DNA of 64,000 nucleotides, taken from assembly GCA_026014615.1 (NCBI GenBank), contig JAOZHZ010000021.1:1-64000 (forward strand). Direction: 5' to 3'. The notes under the pieces are model-generated. The model was given only the letters and a program-made list of their open reading frames with translations, made no database searches and was not told the origin of the DNA. The DNA is from Candidatus Bathyarchaeota archaeon (GTDB lineage: Archaea > Thermoproteota > Bathyarchaeia > Bathyarchaeales > Bathycorpusculaceae). The translations under genes and the position numbers were made by a program. This document shows positions 1 through 6,685 of this stretch, piece after piece. The number at the start of each line of letters is the position of its first letter. Within the stretch, counting starts at the first letter, position 1.

Positions 1-1074
1 ACGCCAACTCTGCCTCCTACGACTAACCAAAATATAAATAAAAAACGGAACCCCCAACAAAGAAGTAACAATACCCACCGGCAACTCAGCAGGAGCCAAC
101 ACCAACCGCCCCACAGTATCAGAACACACAAGCAAACAAGCCCCAACAAACGCACTACAAGGAATAAGAAAACGATGATCACTACCAATAAGCATACGAG
201 CAATATGCGGAGAAATCAAACAAACAAACCCAATAACCCCAGTAAAAGCAATAATAACAGCAGTTGCAAGTGTCTCTAAAACCATAGTTACTGCAAGTAC
301 ACGTTTAGAATTAACACCTAAGCTTGTTGCGACCTCCTCACCCATGCTTAACACGTTAATATTCCACGACTGCTGCAACATTAGAACCGCAGTCAGCACT
401 ACAATTGGAAGGACAATTAGTATGTTTTGCCATGTTGCTGAGTTAAGGCCGCCCATAAGCCAAAAAACAACCGCCCGCACAGCCTCATGCTCAGGAGCAA
501 GATACTGAATCAAAGACAACATCGCAGAAAACAAATAACCCACAGCCACACCAGCCAAAATAACCGTCTCCGTAGTCATACTACGAATACGAGCAATACC
601 ATAAACCAACAACATAGCCAACATACTAAAAACAAACGCATTAACAATAACCAAATAACTACCATACCCAGAAATCAAACCTATGCCAAAAGTTATGGCT
701 AGAGCGGCGCCAAAGCCTGCAGCGGCAGAGATTCCTAAAATGTAGGAGGATACAAGAGGATTTCGCAAAACACCCTGCATCGTCGCACCTGAAGCGGCAA
801 GTCCAGCGCCAGCGATTAAAGCTAAGACAATTCTCGGCAGTCTCAAGTCCAAAATTATTGTTTGAGTTAGTCTAGCGCCGGGGTCCATATTAAGGAAAGG
901 CAAAAGCTTTGCGGATATAACTTGCATAGCCTCATTAAATCGAGGCGAACCGGCACCTACACTAACAGAAATTACGATAGCTATTACTAGAGTGATAGTG
1001 AGTACGAGTATGGCGAGTGCCTTGCGTTTTCGGCCTTTTTTGTATAGTCTTTTAAGTTCAGCGGCGGTACTCAC
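1..1074 (-). CDS. FecCD/BtuC-type ABC transporter permease (almost complete, runs off the window)
   Basis: Integral membrane permease of an importer for a siderophore, haem, corrinoid or similar chelate, presumably partnered by a binding protein and ATPase outside the window. I translated it by eye from a GTG at 1074. An N-terminal basic stretch is followed by a first membrane span, then the family signature LRLPRIVLALIAGAGLAASG with the following MQGVLRNPLV. The frame stays open to base 1 and ends in a hydrophobic stretch plus Arg-rich tail typical of FecCD C-termini, so only a few codons are missing. The GTG lies inside the end of the upstream small ORF (17-bp overlap) and is preceded by GGAG, consistent with an operon. 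Coding-strand codons are strongly T/G-ending in parts of the gene and mixed elsewhere. The substrate cannot be told from sequence. Confidence 0.9.
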   Translation of the reverse strand, partial: MSTAAELKRLYKKGRKRKALAILVLTITLVIAIVISVSVGAGSPRFNEAMQVISAKLLPFLNMDPGARLTQTIILDLRLPRIVLALIAGAGLAASGATMQGVLRNPLVSSYILGISAAAGFGAALAITFGIGLISGYGSYLVIVNAFVFSMLAMLLVYGIARIRSMTTETVILAGVAVGYLFSAMLSLIQYLAPEHEAVRAVVFWLMGGLNSATWQNILIVLPIVVLTAVLMLQQSWNINVLSMGEEVATSLGVNSKRVLAVTMVLETLATAVIIAFTGVIGFVCLISPHIARMLIGSDHRFLIPCSAFVGACLLVCSDTVGRLVLAPAELPVGIVTSLLGVPFFIYILVSRRRQSWR

Positions 1075-1285
1075 GGGTGTCCACACACTCCTTAAGTTCC
1101 TCAAAAAACTGACCTCGCCGTCGATGTTCCAAAACCTGAACAGCCAAAAACTTAGTAGGCGTCGCACTTCGAAGAGGCATACCACCAATTTTAGGGGTAG
1201 TAGCGTTCAAAATTAGTGTAAGCTTCGTTTTCTTTTGACTGACAATATCGCTGAACGGATAGACAGTTTTATTCCGCCACTGCAA
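1058..1285 (-). CDS. Small hypothetical protein overlapping the FecCD permease
   Basis: 75-residue frame beginning at a TTG at 1285, about 17 bp downstream of the palindromic operator at 1302-1320. It ends inside the permease start. The C-terminal half (GGMPLRSATPTKFLAVQVLE and beyond) is charged and looks like real protein, but I do not recognise a family. It may be the remnant C-terminus of an ABC substrate-binding protein, since that is the gene expected directly upstream of a FecCD permease; this is inference. A TAG lies four codons upstream in frame, so a longer version is not possible without a frameshift. Position just after a regulated promoter, together with the overlap, supports translation. 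Confidence 0.4.
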   Translation of the reverse strand: MQWRNKTVYPFSDIVSQKKTKLTLILNATTPKIGGMPLRSATPTKFLAVQVLEHRRRGQFFEELKECVDTREYRR

Positions 1286-1301
1286 ATGCTTCCCCTACGC
1301 A

Positions 1302-1363
1302 TGGCTGGATTAGCCAACCAGTAATATAAATATTGATTTAACAAAAGTTGAGCATAAGTTGAT
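1302..1363 (-). promoter_or_regulatory. Regulated promoter P1 of the fecCD-side transcript
   Basis: Three blocks read on the minus strand. The upstream 26-bp element is at 1338-1363 (TCAAC-N10-NTTTTGTTAA form). The TATA box TTTATATT is within 1321-1337. The 19-bp operator at 1302-1320 is TGGCTGGATTAGCCAACCA, a dyad with one central base. The same blocks with the same 17-bp spacing occur at 2168-2229 and 5918-5979. The operator lies between the TATA box and the predicted transcription start, which suggests repression. Confidence 0.7.
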
Positions 1364-1408
1364 AAGATGGTGAGCAAGCCCTGTTTCATGTCGGAGCCAC
1401 AGCGCTAT

Positions 1409-1837
1409 TTATATCCCGGAGGCGGATTCCCAGATTTGTTCGAAGCAGGTTTGGGTCATCTCAATCAGAAAGAAGCCGGTAGACCATAAAAAAAGGTCAT
1501 CTCTTTCTCGGTTCGCTACCGTCGATATGAAAACCTCTTTACAATCCACTATAAAAAAACAAGGGTACGAGTAGGTAAAGTGGCGCACCTCAAAAAGGGA
1601 ATTTTGCAGTAAGGCATCCTTAAAAATAGAAAAGGTGTCTTTGTTAGAATTAGTTAGTATGAAACGGAATTTAATGCCCTTTCGGATAGCCCGCTTAAAT
1701 ATTTCAACAAATTGTGATAGTATTTTTTCAAAGCGGTCTACAGAAAGTATACAATCACAACTCTTTTGAGCACCATTAAGCACATTTTCCATCTCTGATC
1801 CAGATAATTCAAACCCAGAGAGTAAAATACACTGCAT
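1409..1837 (-). CDS. TrmB-type effector-binding domain without its DNA-binding domain
   Basis: 142 residues resembling the C-terminal (phospholipase-D-like) ligand domain of archaeal TrmB-family regulators. The visible pattern is a helix-strand segment ending GIKFRFILT, then FFIVDCKEVFIST, then FLWSTGFFLIEMTQTCFEQI. TrmB proteins normally carry about 80-100 residues of winged helix and linker first. Here an in-frame TAA lies 34 codons before the first ATG and the intervening residues do not look like an HTH. The gene is therefore either a truncated relic or a stand-alone effector-sensing subunit. It lies in the leftward transcript from the regulated promoter at 2168-2229. Similarity to TrmB is by eye only. 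Confidence 0.5.
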   Translation of the reverse strand: MQCILLSGFELSGSEMENVLNGAQKSCDCILSVDRFEKILSQFVEIFKRAIRKGIKFRFILTNSNKDTFSIFKDALLQNSLFEVRHFTYSYPCFFIVDCKEVFISTVANRERDDLFLWSTGFFLIEMTQTCFEQIWESASGI

Positions 1838-1927
1838 TTTGCTATTTTGGCGTTCACTGTAACTGCTTTTTTTAACACTTGAAGGAAAACAGCAGGTATT
1901 GTCTGTAACTTTACAAGGTCTCCAGTT

Positions 1928-2158
1928 TTATCGGAAAATAGAAAAATGCATCACCCCAACAGAATGTTCCTTAAGAAAGATTTGATGCAAAGCAAGACTC
2001 TTCCAGCCATGGCAATTAATGGATTTGCTGGGGCTCTGGACCGAATTAATGGAGAGAGAAAATGGAAAAACCAACGAGCAAGTTGGAAATCGCCCCCAAA
2101 GTCCATTCAGCTCCAACCTTTTCCAGAAGATACCGTTTATGTTAATTACGCCATCCAA
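1928..2158 (-). CDS. Possible small protein behind regulated promoter P2
   Basis: 76-residue frame starting with ATG ten bases downstream of a perfect 19-bp operator and about 9 nt from the transcription start predicted from the TATA box. That placement is the main argument that it is real. The sequence (begins MDGVININGIFWKRLELNGL) matches no family I know. A competing 96-residue frame lies on the opposite strand (1946-2236), and another minus-strand frame is open for about 50 codons, so the coding status is uncertain. It could be a decayed gene whose promoter survives. Confidence 0.25.
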   Translation of the reverse strand: MDGVININGIFWKRLELNGLWGRFPTCSLVFPFSLSINSVQSPSKSINCHGWKSLALHQIFLKEHSVGVMHFSIFR

Positions 2159-2167
2159 CAGTTAATA

Positions 2168-2229
2168 TGGATGGATTATCCATCCAAAGATATAAACGTT
2201 GAGTTAACTAAACACAAGTTCGAGTTGAA
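2168..2229 (-). promoter_or_regulatory. Regulated promoter P2 with a perfect 19-bp palindrome
   Basis: Operator TGGATGGATTATCCATCCA at 2168-2186 is a perfect inverted repeat around one central base. The TATA box (GATATAAAC on the plus strand, 2189-2197) follows on the upstream side, and the 26-bp element is at 2204-2229. Operator, 17-bp gap and element have exactly the geometry of P1 and P3. It would drive the leftward small ORF and TrmB-like gene. Confidence 0.75.
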
Positions 2230-2337
2230 CAACTGAAGGTACTAACTTGGTGTTTGCTGGTCTTCCTTGAAACTTAGTTTTAGAACTAAGTGTTTGCCGC
2301 GGGTGAGTCATGTTCCGTGTAGCCTTGGTTTTGAAGG

Positions 2338-3678
2338 TTAAGGTATGCTTTTTCGAGTTAGATAGTAATGTCGGAATGAGTTTAGGATGTCTTCAACTAA
2401 AGTTAACGTTCCGTTGAAGCCAATCAAAGGTCGCTGTGTAAGCAAAGTTTTCTCGTTGTAAGGAAATGAAATGGGTATAAACTCCGGTGGTTCCTTGACC
2501 ATCATCGAAAGATACTCCTCGATGCTACTGCCGAAAACAAGGACAGGCTCACGTTCATTTATGGAATCCATGATTTCGTATTGGTCGGGGTTAACCATAA
2601 TTGAAGTATCTAAGGAATTAGCGGCAAAGTAATTTTGGAGTGCGTCATAGCTTATTTGCCCTACCTCTCTAAAACCTATAATAACAGGGTACAGACCTAG
2701 ATATTCATAGAGAAATGTTGTTAAAGCTAACACTTGAGAACAATCCCCGAAAATAGCAAACGGTACTCCCCGCAACGTATTGTTAACTATTGACATCCTT
2801 GAAAGCGCTGTGTAACATTTCACTCGAACATTCTTTGATTTCAATTCGATTGGTTTGTGTGAAAGATGGAAAAAGTCTGCCACTGTCCTGAACCAAGTTT
2901 CTGAGGGACTTAAACCAAAAGGCGCATACATATCTAAGCCTATACTTGGAGTTCCGTATTCTTTGTCAAGAAAAAGAGCAACAGAGTCACCGTACTCTTC
3001 GCAGACAACTAGATTAAGTGCCGCCTCACTGGCGCGTTCAAGATTTGCGATTTTTTCGCCAGCGCAGATAACAGACACTACCTCAACTCCTATAGTTCGA
3101 AGTGCCCGTTTGAGCTCCACAACGTCACTCGCCCAGTTATAGTGGAAAACTGTGGGTCCAATTAGGTTAACGCTTTTAGGAAGTTTTTCTTTTGGGGTCC
3201 GGGCTAATCGTTCAAGAATTTTAATTGCCCCCGTTTTGAACCCATCTGCGTAAGTCCCGGTGAAACCTGAACTATCAACGACCATAGTCCGAGTTTTTAT
3301 CCCTGACTCCTGAATAATTCTACATAAATCATCGCCAATTAAGGCAGTACCCGAGTGATTAATAACCCCAATCAAGCCATAAGCTTTTAAGTCCAGCAAT
3401 TGAATCGCGCGGGCTATTTTTTTTTCTGTACCATACACGAAGTCTTGCTCGTCGGTATATGTACAAGGAAGACGGCGTTGCCCAAAGTAAAAATCGGCAT
3501 AAGCGTTGTCCTCAGAATTAACATGTGAACCCAGTACATCAACGTTGTAGCTTAAGGGGTGTTTACAGCCTATGGGACTGTTAAGCATTGTGTAAGCATC
3601 GCTGATTCCTTCGAATGCAGCTACTATGCCTGATAGTGAATCAGGTCTATGCGCAGCCTTGGACAAGTTTTTTATCAT
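2338..3678 (-). CDS. Nitrogenase component 1-like protein, NifK/NifN-like subunit
   Basis: 446-residue Oxidored_nitro-family protein, the likely second subunit of the complex begun by the upstream fusion gene. Its start overlaps that gene by 32 bp. Cluster-ligand region: Cys38 ([12 protein letters not shown]) and Cys72 in [14 protein letters not shown], the NifE/N/K-type signature. The third nitrogenase Cys position is replaced ([10 protein letters not shown], where the partner has [10 protein letters not shown]). It is shorter than true NifK and lacks its N-terminal extension. Known relatives with this simplified make-up are group IV enzymes (F430 biosynthesis CfbD, protochlorophyllide reductase, methylthio-alkane reductase). 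I see nothing that fixes the substrate, and no nifB, nifE/N pair or molybdate transport genes nearby, so nitrogen fixation is unlikely. Confidence 0.85.
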   Translation of the reverse strand: MIKNLSKAAHRPDSLSGIVAAFEGISDAYTMLNSPIGCKHPLSYNVDVLGSHVNSEDNAYADFYFGQRRLPCTYTDEQDFVYGTEKKIARAIQLLDLKAYGLIGVINHSGTALIGDDLCRIIQESGIKTRTMVVDSSGFTGTYADGFKTGAIKILERLARTPKEKLPKSVNLIGPTVFHYNWASDVVELKRALRTIGVEVVSVICAGEKIANLERASEAALNLVVCEEYGDSVALFLDKEYGTPSIGLDMYAPFGLSPSETWFRTVADFFHLSHKPIELKSKNVRVKCYTALSRMSIVNNTLRGVPFAIFGDCSQVLALTTFLYEYLGLYPVIIGFREVGQISYDALQNYFAANSLDTSIMVNPDQYEIMDSINEREPVLVFGSSIEEYLSMMVKEPPEFIPISFPYNEKTLLTQRPLIGFNGTLTLVEDILNSFRHYYLTRKSIP

Positions 3679-5872
3679 GTCTCCAACCTTCTATAGTAGG
3701 ATATTTCAATTTTAAGCGTAATCGTTTAGCGTAAACAAGTCCTCCGTCAAAACCATAAGTGGGAAGAACCGGAAGGATAGGTGTAGGAAGAGCATCAAAG
3801 GGTAGATGGTTAAAAGCGAAAGTAGTGGTAAGCACGAAGTCTGGGCGTTCTTCGAGAATAGCTTTTTCAAAATTACTCACTGGAAAATTATGTTCAACTC
3901 GGATTTTGGCAGAATACTTAGTTGAAAAATGCTCTCGTGGAGGGAAAACACTTGAAGAGTAAAGCTTACATATTTTAACGCCTAAATCCATCATGGTTGA
4001 TATTAACCAGTCGATGTTGTGTGGCGAGCTAAAAATTAAGGCTTTTTTCCCGGAAAAATCTTTTCGCAGTAGGGGTAATTGACGTTCATAATCTAAACGT
4101 GCTTCGTTGATGACCCGTTCAGCCTCAGATATTTTATTAAACCGCCGCCCGAGTGCGCGAGTGAACTCTGCTGTCTGCTCAAATCCAACGGGCAAAGGCG
4201 CTTCAAGGGTCTCCATAGAAAAACGAGTTTCTAAAAAATTAGCTACGTCTCGAACTAAAGGATCATGGAAAAAGGGAATGTTCACTTTTGCCTTTTTGAA
4301 CTGCCTTATCTCCGCTATTGTGGTGTTGCCAATAAATCGGCAATTCACTTTAATGTTCAGTTTCTGAAAAATTTGGTCAATCGCCTCACAGTTTTTGCTA
4401 CCATAAGGAAAAAGAGTTTGCTCTCCAATTATGTTAACCAGATTATCCTCAGAGCTAACGCTGGTATCAATTAAGCCCTCTGCCACCGCACGGTAAGAGT
4501 TAATCATACCCGTGTAGAAATCACCACTGTCCATAACGCCGTCTGTTGGGATGTAGTAAAGCTGAACCCCGTCGACTCTTAGTTCATTCACGACTTGATT
4601 AATGTCGTCTCCGATTATTCCAGCAGGACAAGAGGTAATTATGAAGATTGTATATGAGGGAAACCTTTTGTGAACTCTCAAAACTGTATCTTTTAGATTT
4701 TTCGCACCGCCAAATATGACGTCTATTTCCTGCATGTTTGTGCACAAAAGATTCGGAGAGAGTCGAGCTTCAGAAGGCGAGAAATTAGCGCGACTTAGAA
4801 AACCAGAAAAGCTAACATATGCGCAACCCTGAGGAGCATGCATTACTGCTACTCCATCCTTGATTTTTCTGATGGCTGAGAAGGCACCCGCTAGAGAACA
4901 CCCCTGAACAGGCGGTCGGGTTTTTTCGGAAGGTGAACATGCCTTATTTTTATTTGAAGCCTCGGGTTTTTTTTGAGTCAATGAGCAAGAGCCATCTGCA
5001 GGTCGTGGCGTCTGAGTGCTGTTCATGGATGTGGGAACAGCACTGGTGTGGTTTGTTGATTTTGGGTTGTAGCAGAAGTCACGCAGGAATTTGTCCAACT
5101 CCGTGTCCGTGAGTGGTTTGGGTGCAACTGGAACTTGTTGGCGTTCAATGTGTTCTGCTATAGATTGGAACACTGTGGCTAGTTCGGAGTTAGGGGCAAA
5201 GTCCATTATGGATTTAGAGTCAAATTCTGCTTGGACAATAAGCTCACTTTTAGGTATGAACGCAACCATTTCCGTACCAATCAACCGCGCAAAAGCAGCA
5301 ATTGTCTCCCGCTCGTTTCTAGTTCCCCGTCCATTACCAATCACGCCACCTAATTTTCCTCGAGTGGTGGAGAATCTCTTCACGCCTTTGGCGATATTGT
5401 TAGCCGCATACAAAGCAGCAATTTCTCCTGAAGTTACGATGTAAACTTCATCTGCGTACCCTTCCCGCATAGGCACTGCAAAACCGCCACAAACTACATC
5501 ACCCAAAACATCAAAGAAAACGTAATCAAACTGCTCCATGTCTAGACCTGGTTCTTTTAGAAGATTAAGCATCTGGATGATGCCTCTTCCAGCGCATCCA
5601 ACGCCTGGCTCGGGACCGCCGCTTTCAATACATTTAATCCTGTTATATCCTGTAAGCATAACGGAATCAAGAGAAACATGACCTTGGGTGTTAAGTTGCT
5701 CCAACACAGTCGACTGCGTAAAACCGCCCAGAATGAGCCGAGTTGAATCATGTTTAGGGTCACAGCCTATCTGTAGAATTCTTCTGCCTCTTGCGGACAA
5801 AGCTGCCGTAACATTTGAAAGAACTGTGGATTTGCCGATGCCGCCTTTACCATAAAATGCAATACTTCTCAA
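3647..5872 (-). CDS. NifH-NifD/E fusion: nitrogenase-like reductase joined to component 1-like domain
   Basis: 741 residues in two parts. Residues 1-270 are a NifH/BchL/CfbC-type ATPase: P-loop GKGGIGKS (8-15) and the two cluster cysteines Cys93 (PGVGCAGRG) and Cys128 (GDVVCGG). A low-complexity linker (about 270-320, rich in Ser, Thr, Pro, Lys) leads to a NifD/E-like domain (320-741). That domain has three cluster cysteines: Cys325 (VQGCSLAGA), Cys350 ([11 protein letters not shown]) and Cys415 ([11 protein letters not shown]). Normally NifH is a separate dimer that docks and leaves each electron-transfer cycle, so covalent tethering is notable. Start ATG at 5872 is 46 bp downstream of operator P3. 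With the NifK-like gene it would form an H-D/K complex. FecCD permease and TrmB-like neighbours suggest a metal- or tetrapyrrole-related role; this is inference. Confidence 0.88.
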   Translation of the reverse strand: MRSIAFYGKGGIGKSTVLSNVTAALSARGRRILQIGCDPKHDSTRLILGGFTQSTVLEQLNTQGHVSLDSVMLTGYNRIKCIESGGPEPGVGCAGRGIIQMLNLLKEPGLDMEQFDYVFFDVLGDVVCGGFAVPMREGYADEVYIVTSGEIAALYAANNIAKGVKRFSTTRGKLGGVIGNGRGTRNERETIAAFARLIGTEMVAFIPKSELIVQAEFDSKSIMDFAPNSELATVFQSIAEHIERQQVPVAPKPLTDTELDKFLRDFCYNPKSTNHTSAVPTSMNSTQTPRPADGSCSLTQKKPEASNKNKACSPSEKTRPPVQGCSLAGAFSAIRKIKDGVAVMHAPQGCAYVSFSGFLSRANFSPSEARLSPNLLCTNMQEIDVIFGGAKNLKDTVLRVHKRFPSYTIFIITSCPAGIIGDDINQVVNELRVDGVQLYYIPTDGVMDSGDFYTGMINSYRAVAEGLIDTSVSSEDNLVNIIGEQTLFPYGSKNCEAIDQIFQKLNIKVNCRFIGNTTIAEIRQFKKAKVNIPFFHDPLVRDVANFLETRFSMETLEAPLPVGFEQTAEFTRALGRRFNKISEAERVINEARLDYERQLPLLRKDFSGKKALIFSSPHNIDWLISTMMDLGVKICKLYSSSVFPPREHFSTKYSAKIRVEHNFPVSNFEKAILEERPDFVLTTTFAFNHLPFDALPTPILPVLPTYGFDGGLVYAKRLRLKLKYPTIEGWRHDKKLVQGCA

Positions 5873-5917
5873 AAAGTCTCCTCCAGTTTTTCTTTTCCGT
5901 TTTCACTGTTCAATGCA

Positions 5918-5979
5918 CGGTGGGATTATCCAGCCACATATTTAAAATTTGGTTTAACTAAAAGTAACCAAAGGTTGAA
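5918..5979 (-). promoter_or_regulatory. Regulated promoter P3 of the nitrogenase-like operon
   Basis: Operator at 5918-5936 (minus strand TGGCTGGATAATCCCACCG), TATA box TTTTAAATAT within 5937-5953, and 26-bp upstream element at 5954-5979 (plus strand TTAACTAAA, ten bases, then GTTGAA after one base). Spacing is identical to P1 and P2. The rest of the 5,980-6,119 gap shows no gene. Confidence 0.72.
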
Positions 5980-6119
5980 TAAAAAGTGACTCCCACAACC
6001 ATTTTTGAGCTACACTTCTCTGACGGAAAAATCTGAATGTGTTAGTAACTGAATCTTAGAAAAAACGTTTACTTGATTCCTAACGGGTCGCGTGGCTGTT
6101 ACCAAGACAGTACGGTTAC

Positions 6120-6683
6120 CTATGGATTCTGTACGGTTTCTTCAAACCCAATCGCCAGAGGCAACTGGCTGTTTGGCGCCAACACAATTCTGTCACCGTG
6201 CTTGAGCATCCACGGTTCTCCCAGTTTCAGCATATGGTCGTTAACTGCGGTTCCATTTGTGCTTTTGCAGTCCTCAACTGTGCATTTCTTTTTGTTAATC
6301 ACCCGTTTAGATTCCCCACAAGACGAGATACTGATTTCGTCCTGCATCTTTATCCGTAGATGTGGGCACCTAGAAACGTAGGGGTTTCTAATGCAAATGT
6401 TCTGCTTAAGCGAAGGGTTTAGGTCGCTTTGTATGGTTATGAAGTTGCTGCTGCCCTCACGCCCAATCAAAACCCCTGTAGCCAAAGCGTATTCGAAAGT
6501 TTGTTTTTCTTCATCTTCAAACCTAAGCTTAGGCACCAAATGAACCTCGGGGTTGTATTCGTAGACGGAACGGCAAAACTCGCATGTAATAACCGTGCTG
6601 TCTGTAGTCAACGGAATTTGGATTAAACCGCCGCAATTTTCGCATTTAACCTGTTTTTCTGTTAGAAAAAACCCGCTTGACAT
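6120..6683 (-). CDS. Zinc-ribbon plus FHA-domain protein
   Basis: 187 residues. N-terminal zinc ribbon with CENCGG (about residues 14-19) and CEFC (34-37). It is followed by a forkhead-associated domain (about 90-180): GREGSSNF, NPYVSRCPHLRI and EDCKSTNGTAVND, which carry the conserved Gly-Arg, Ser-Arg-x-His-like and Ser-x-Asn-Gly motifs that read phosphothreonine. The ATG follows the kinase stop by 2 bp, so the two are surely co-expressed. The simplest role is a reader of phosphorylation made by that kinase, tethered by the zinc ribbon to another partner. It is the last gene of the ESCRT array. The domain is confident; the partner is inferred. Confidence 0.85.
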   Translation of the reverse strand: MSSGFFLTEKQVKCENCGGLIQIPLTTDSTVITCEFCRSVYEYNPEVHLVPKLRFEDEEKQTFEYALATGVLIGREGSSNFITIQSDLNPSLKQNICIRNPYVSRCPHLRIKMQDEISISSCGESKRVINKKKCTVEDCKSTNGTAVNDHMLKLGEPWMLKHGDRIVLAPNSQLPLAIGFEETVQNP

Positions 6684-6685
6684 GG

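Noticed and set aside
1946-2236. 96-codon plus-strand frame opposite the P2 promoter
   Set aside because: It would run through the operator, TATA box and upstream element of P2, has no ribosome site, and resembles no protein.
2338-5872. True nitrogen-fixing nitrogenase
   Set aside because: No separate nifH, no nifB or nifE/N, one component lacks a cluster cysteine, and sizes fit group IV-like relatives.
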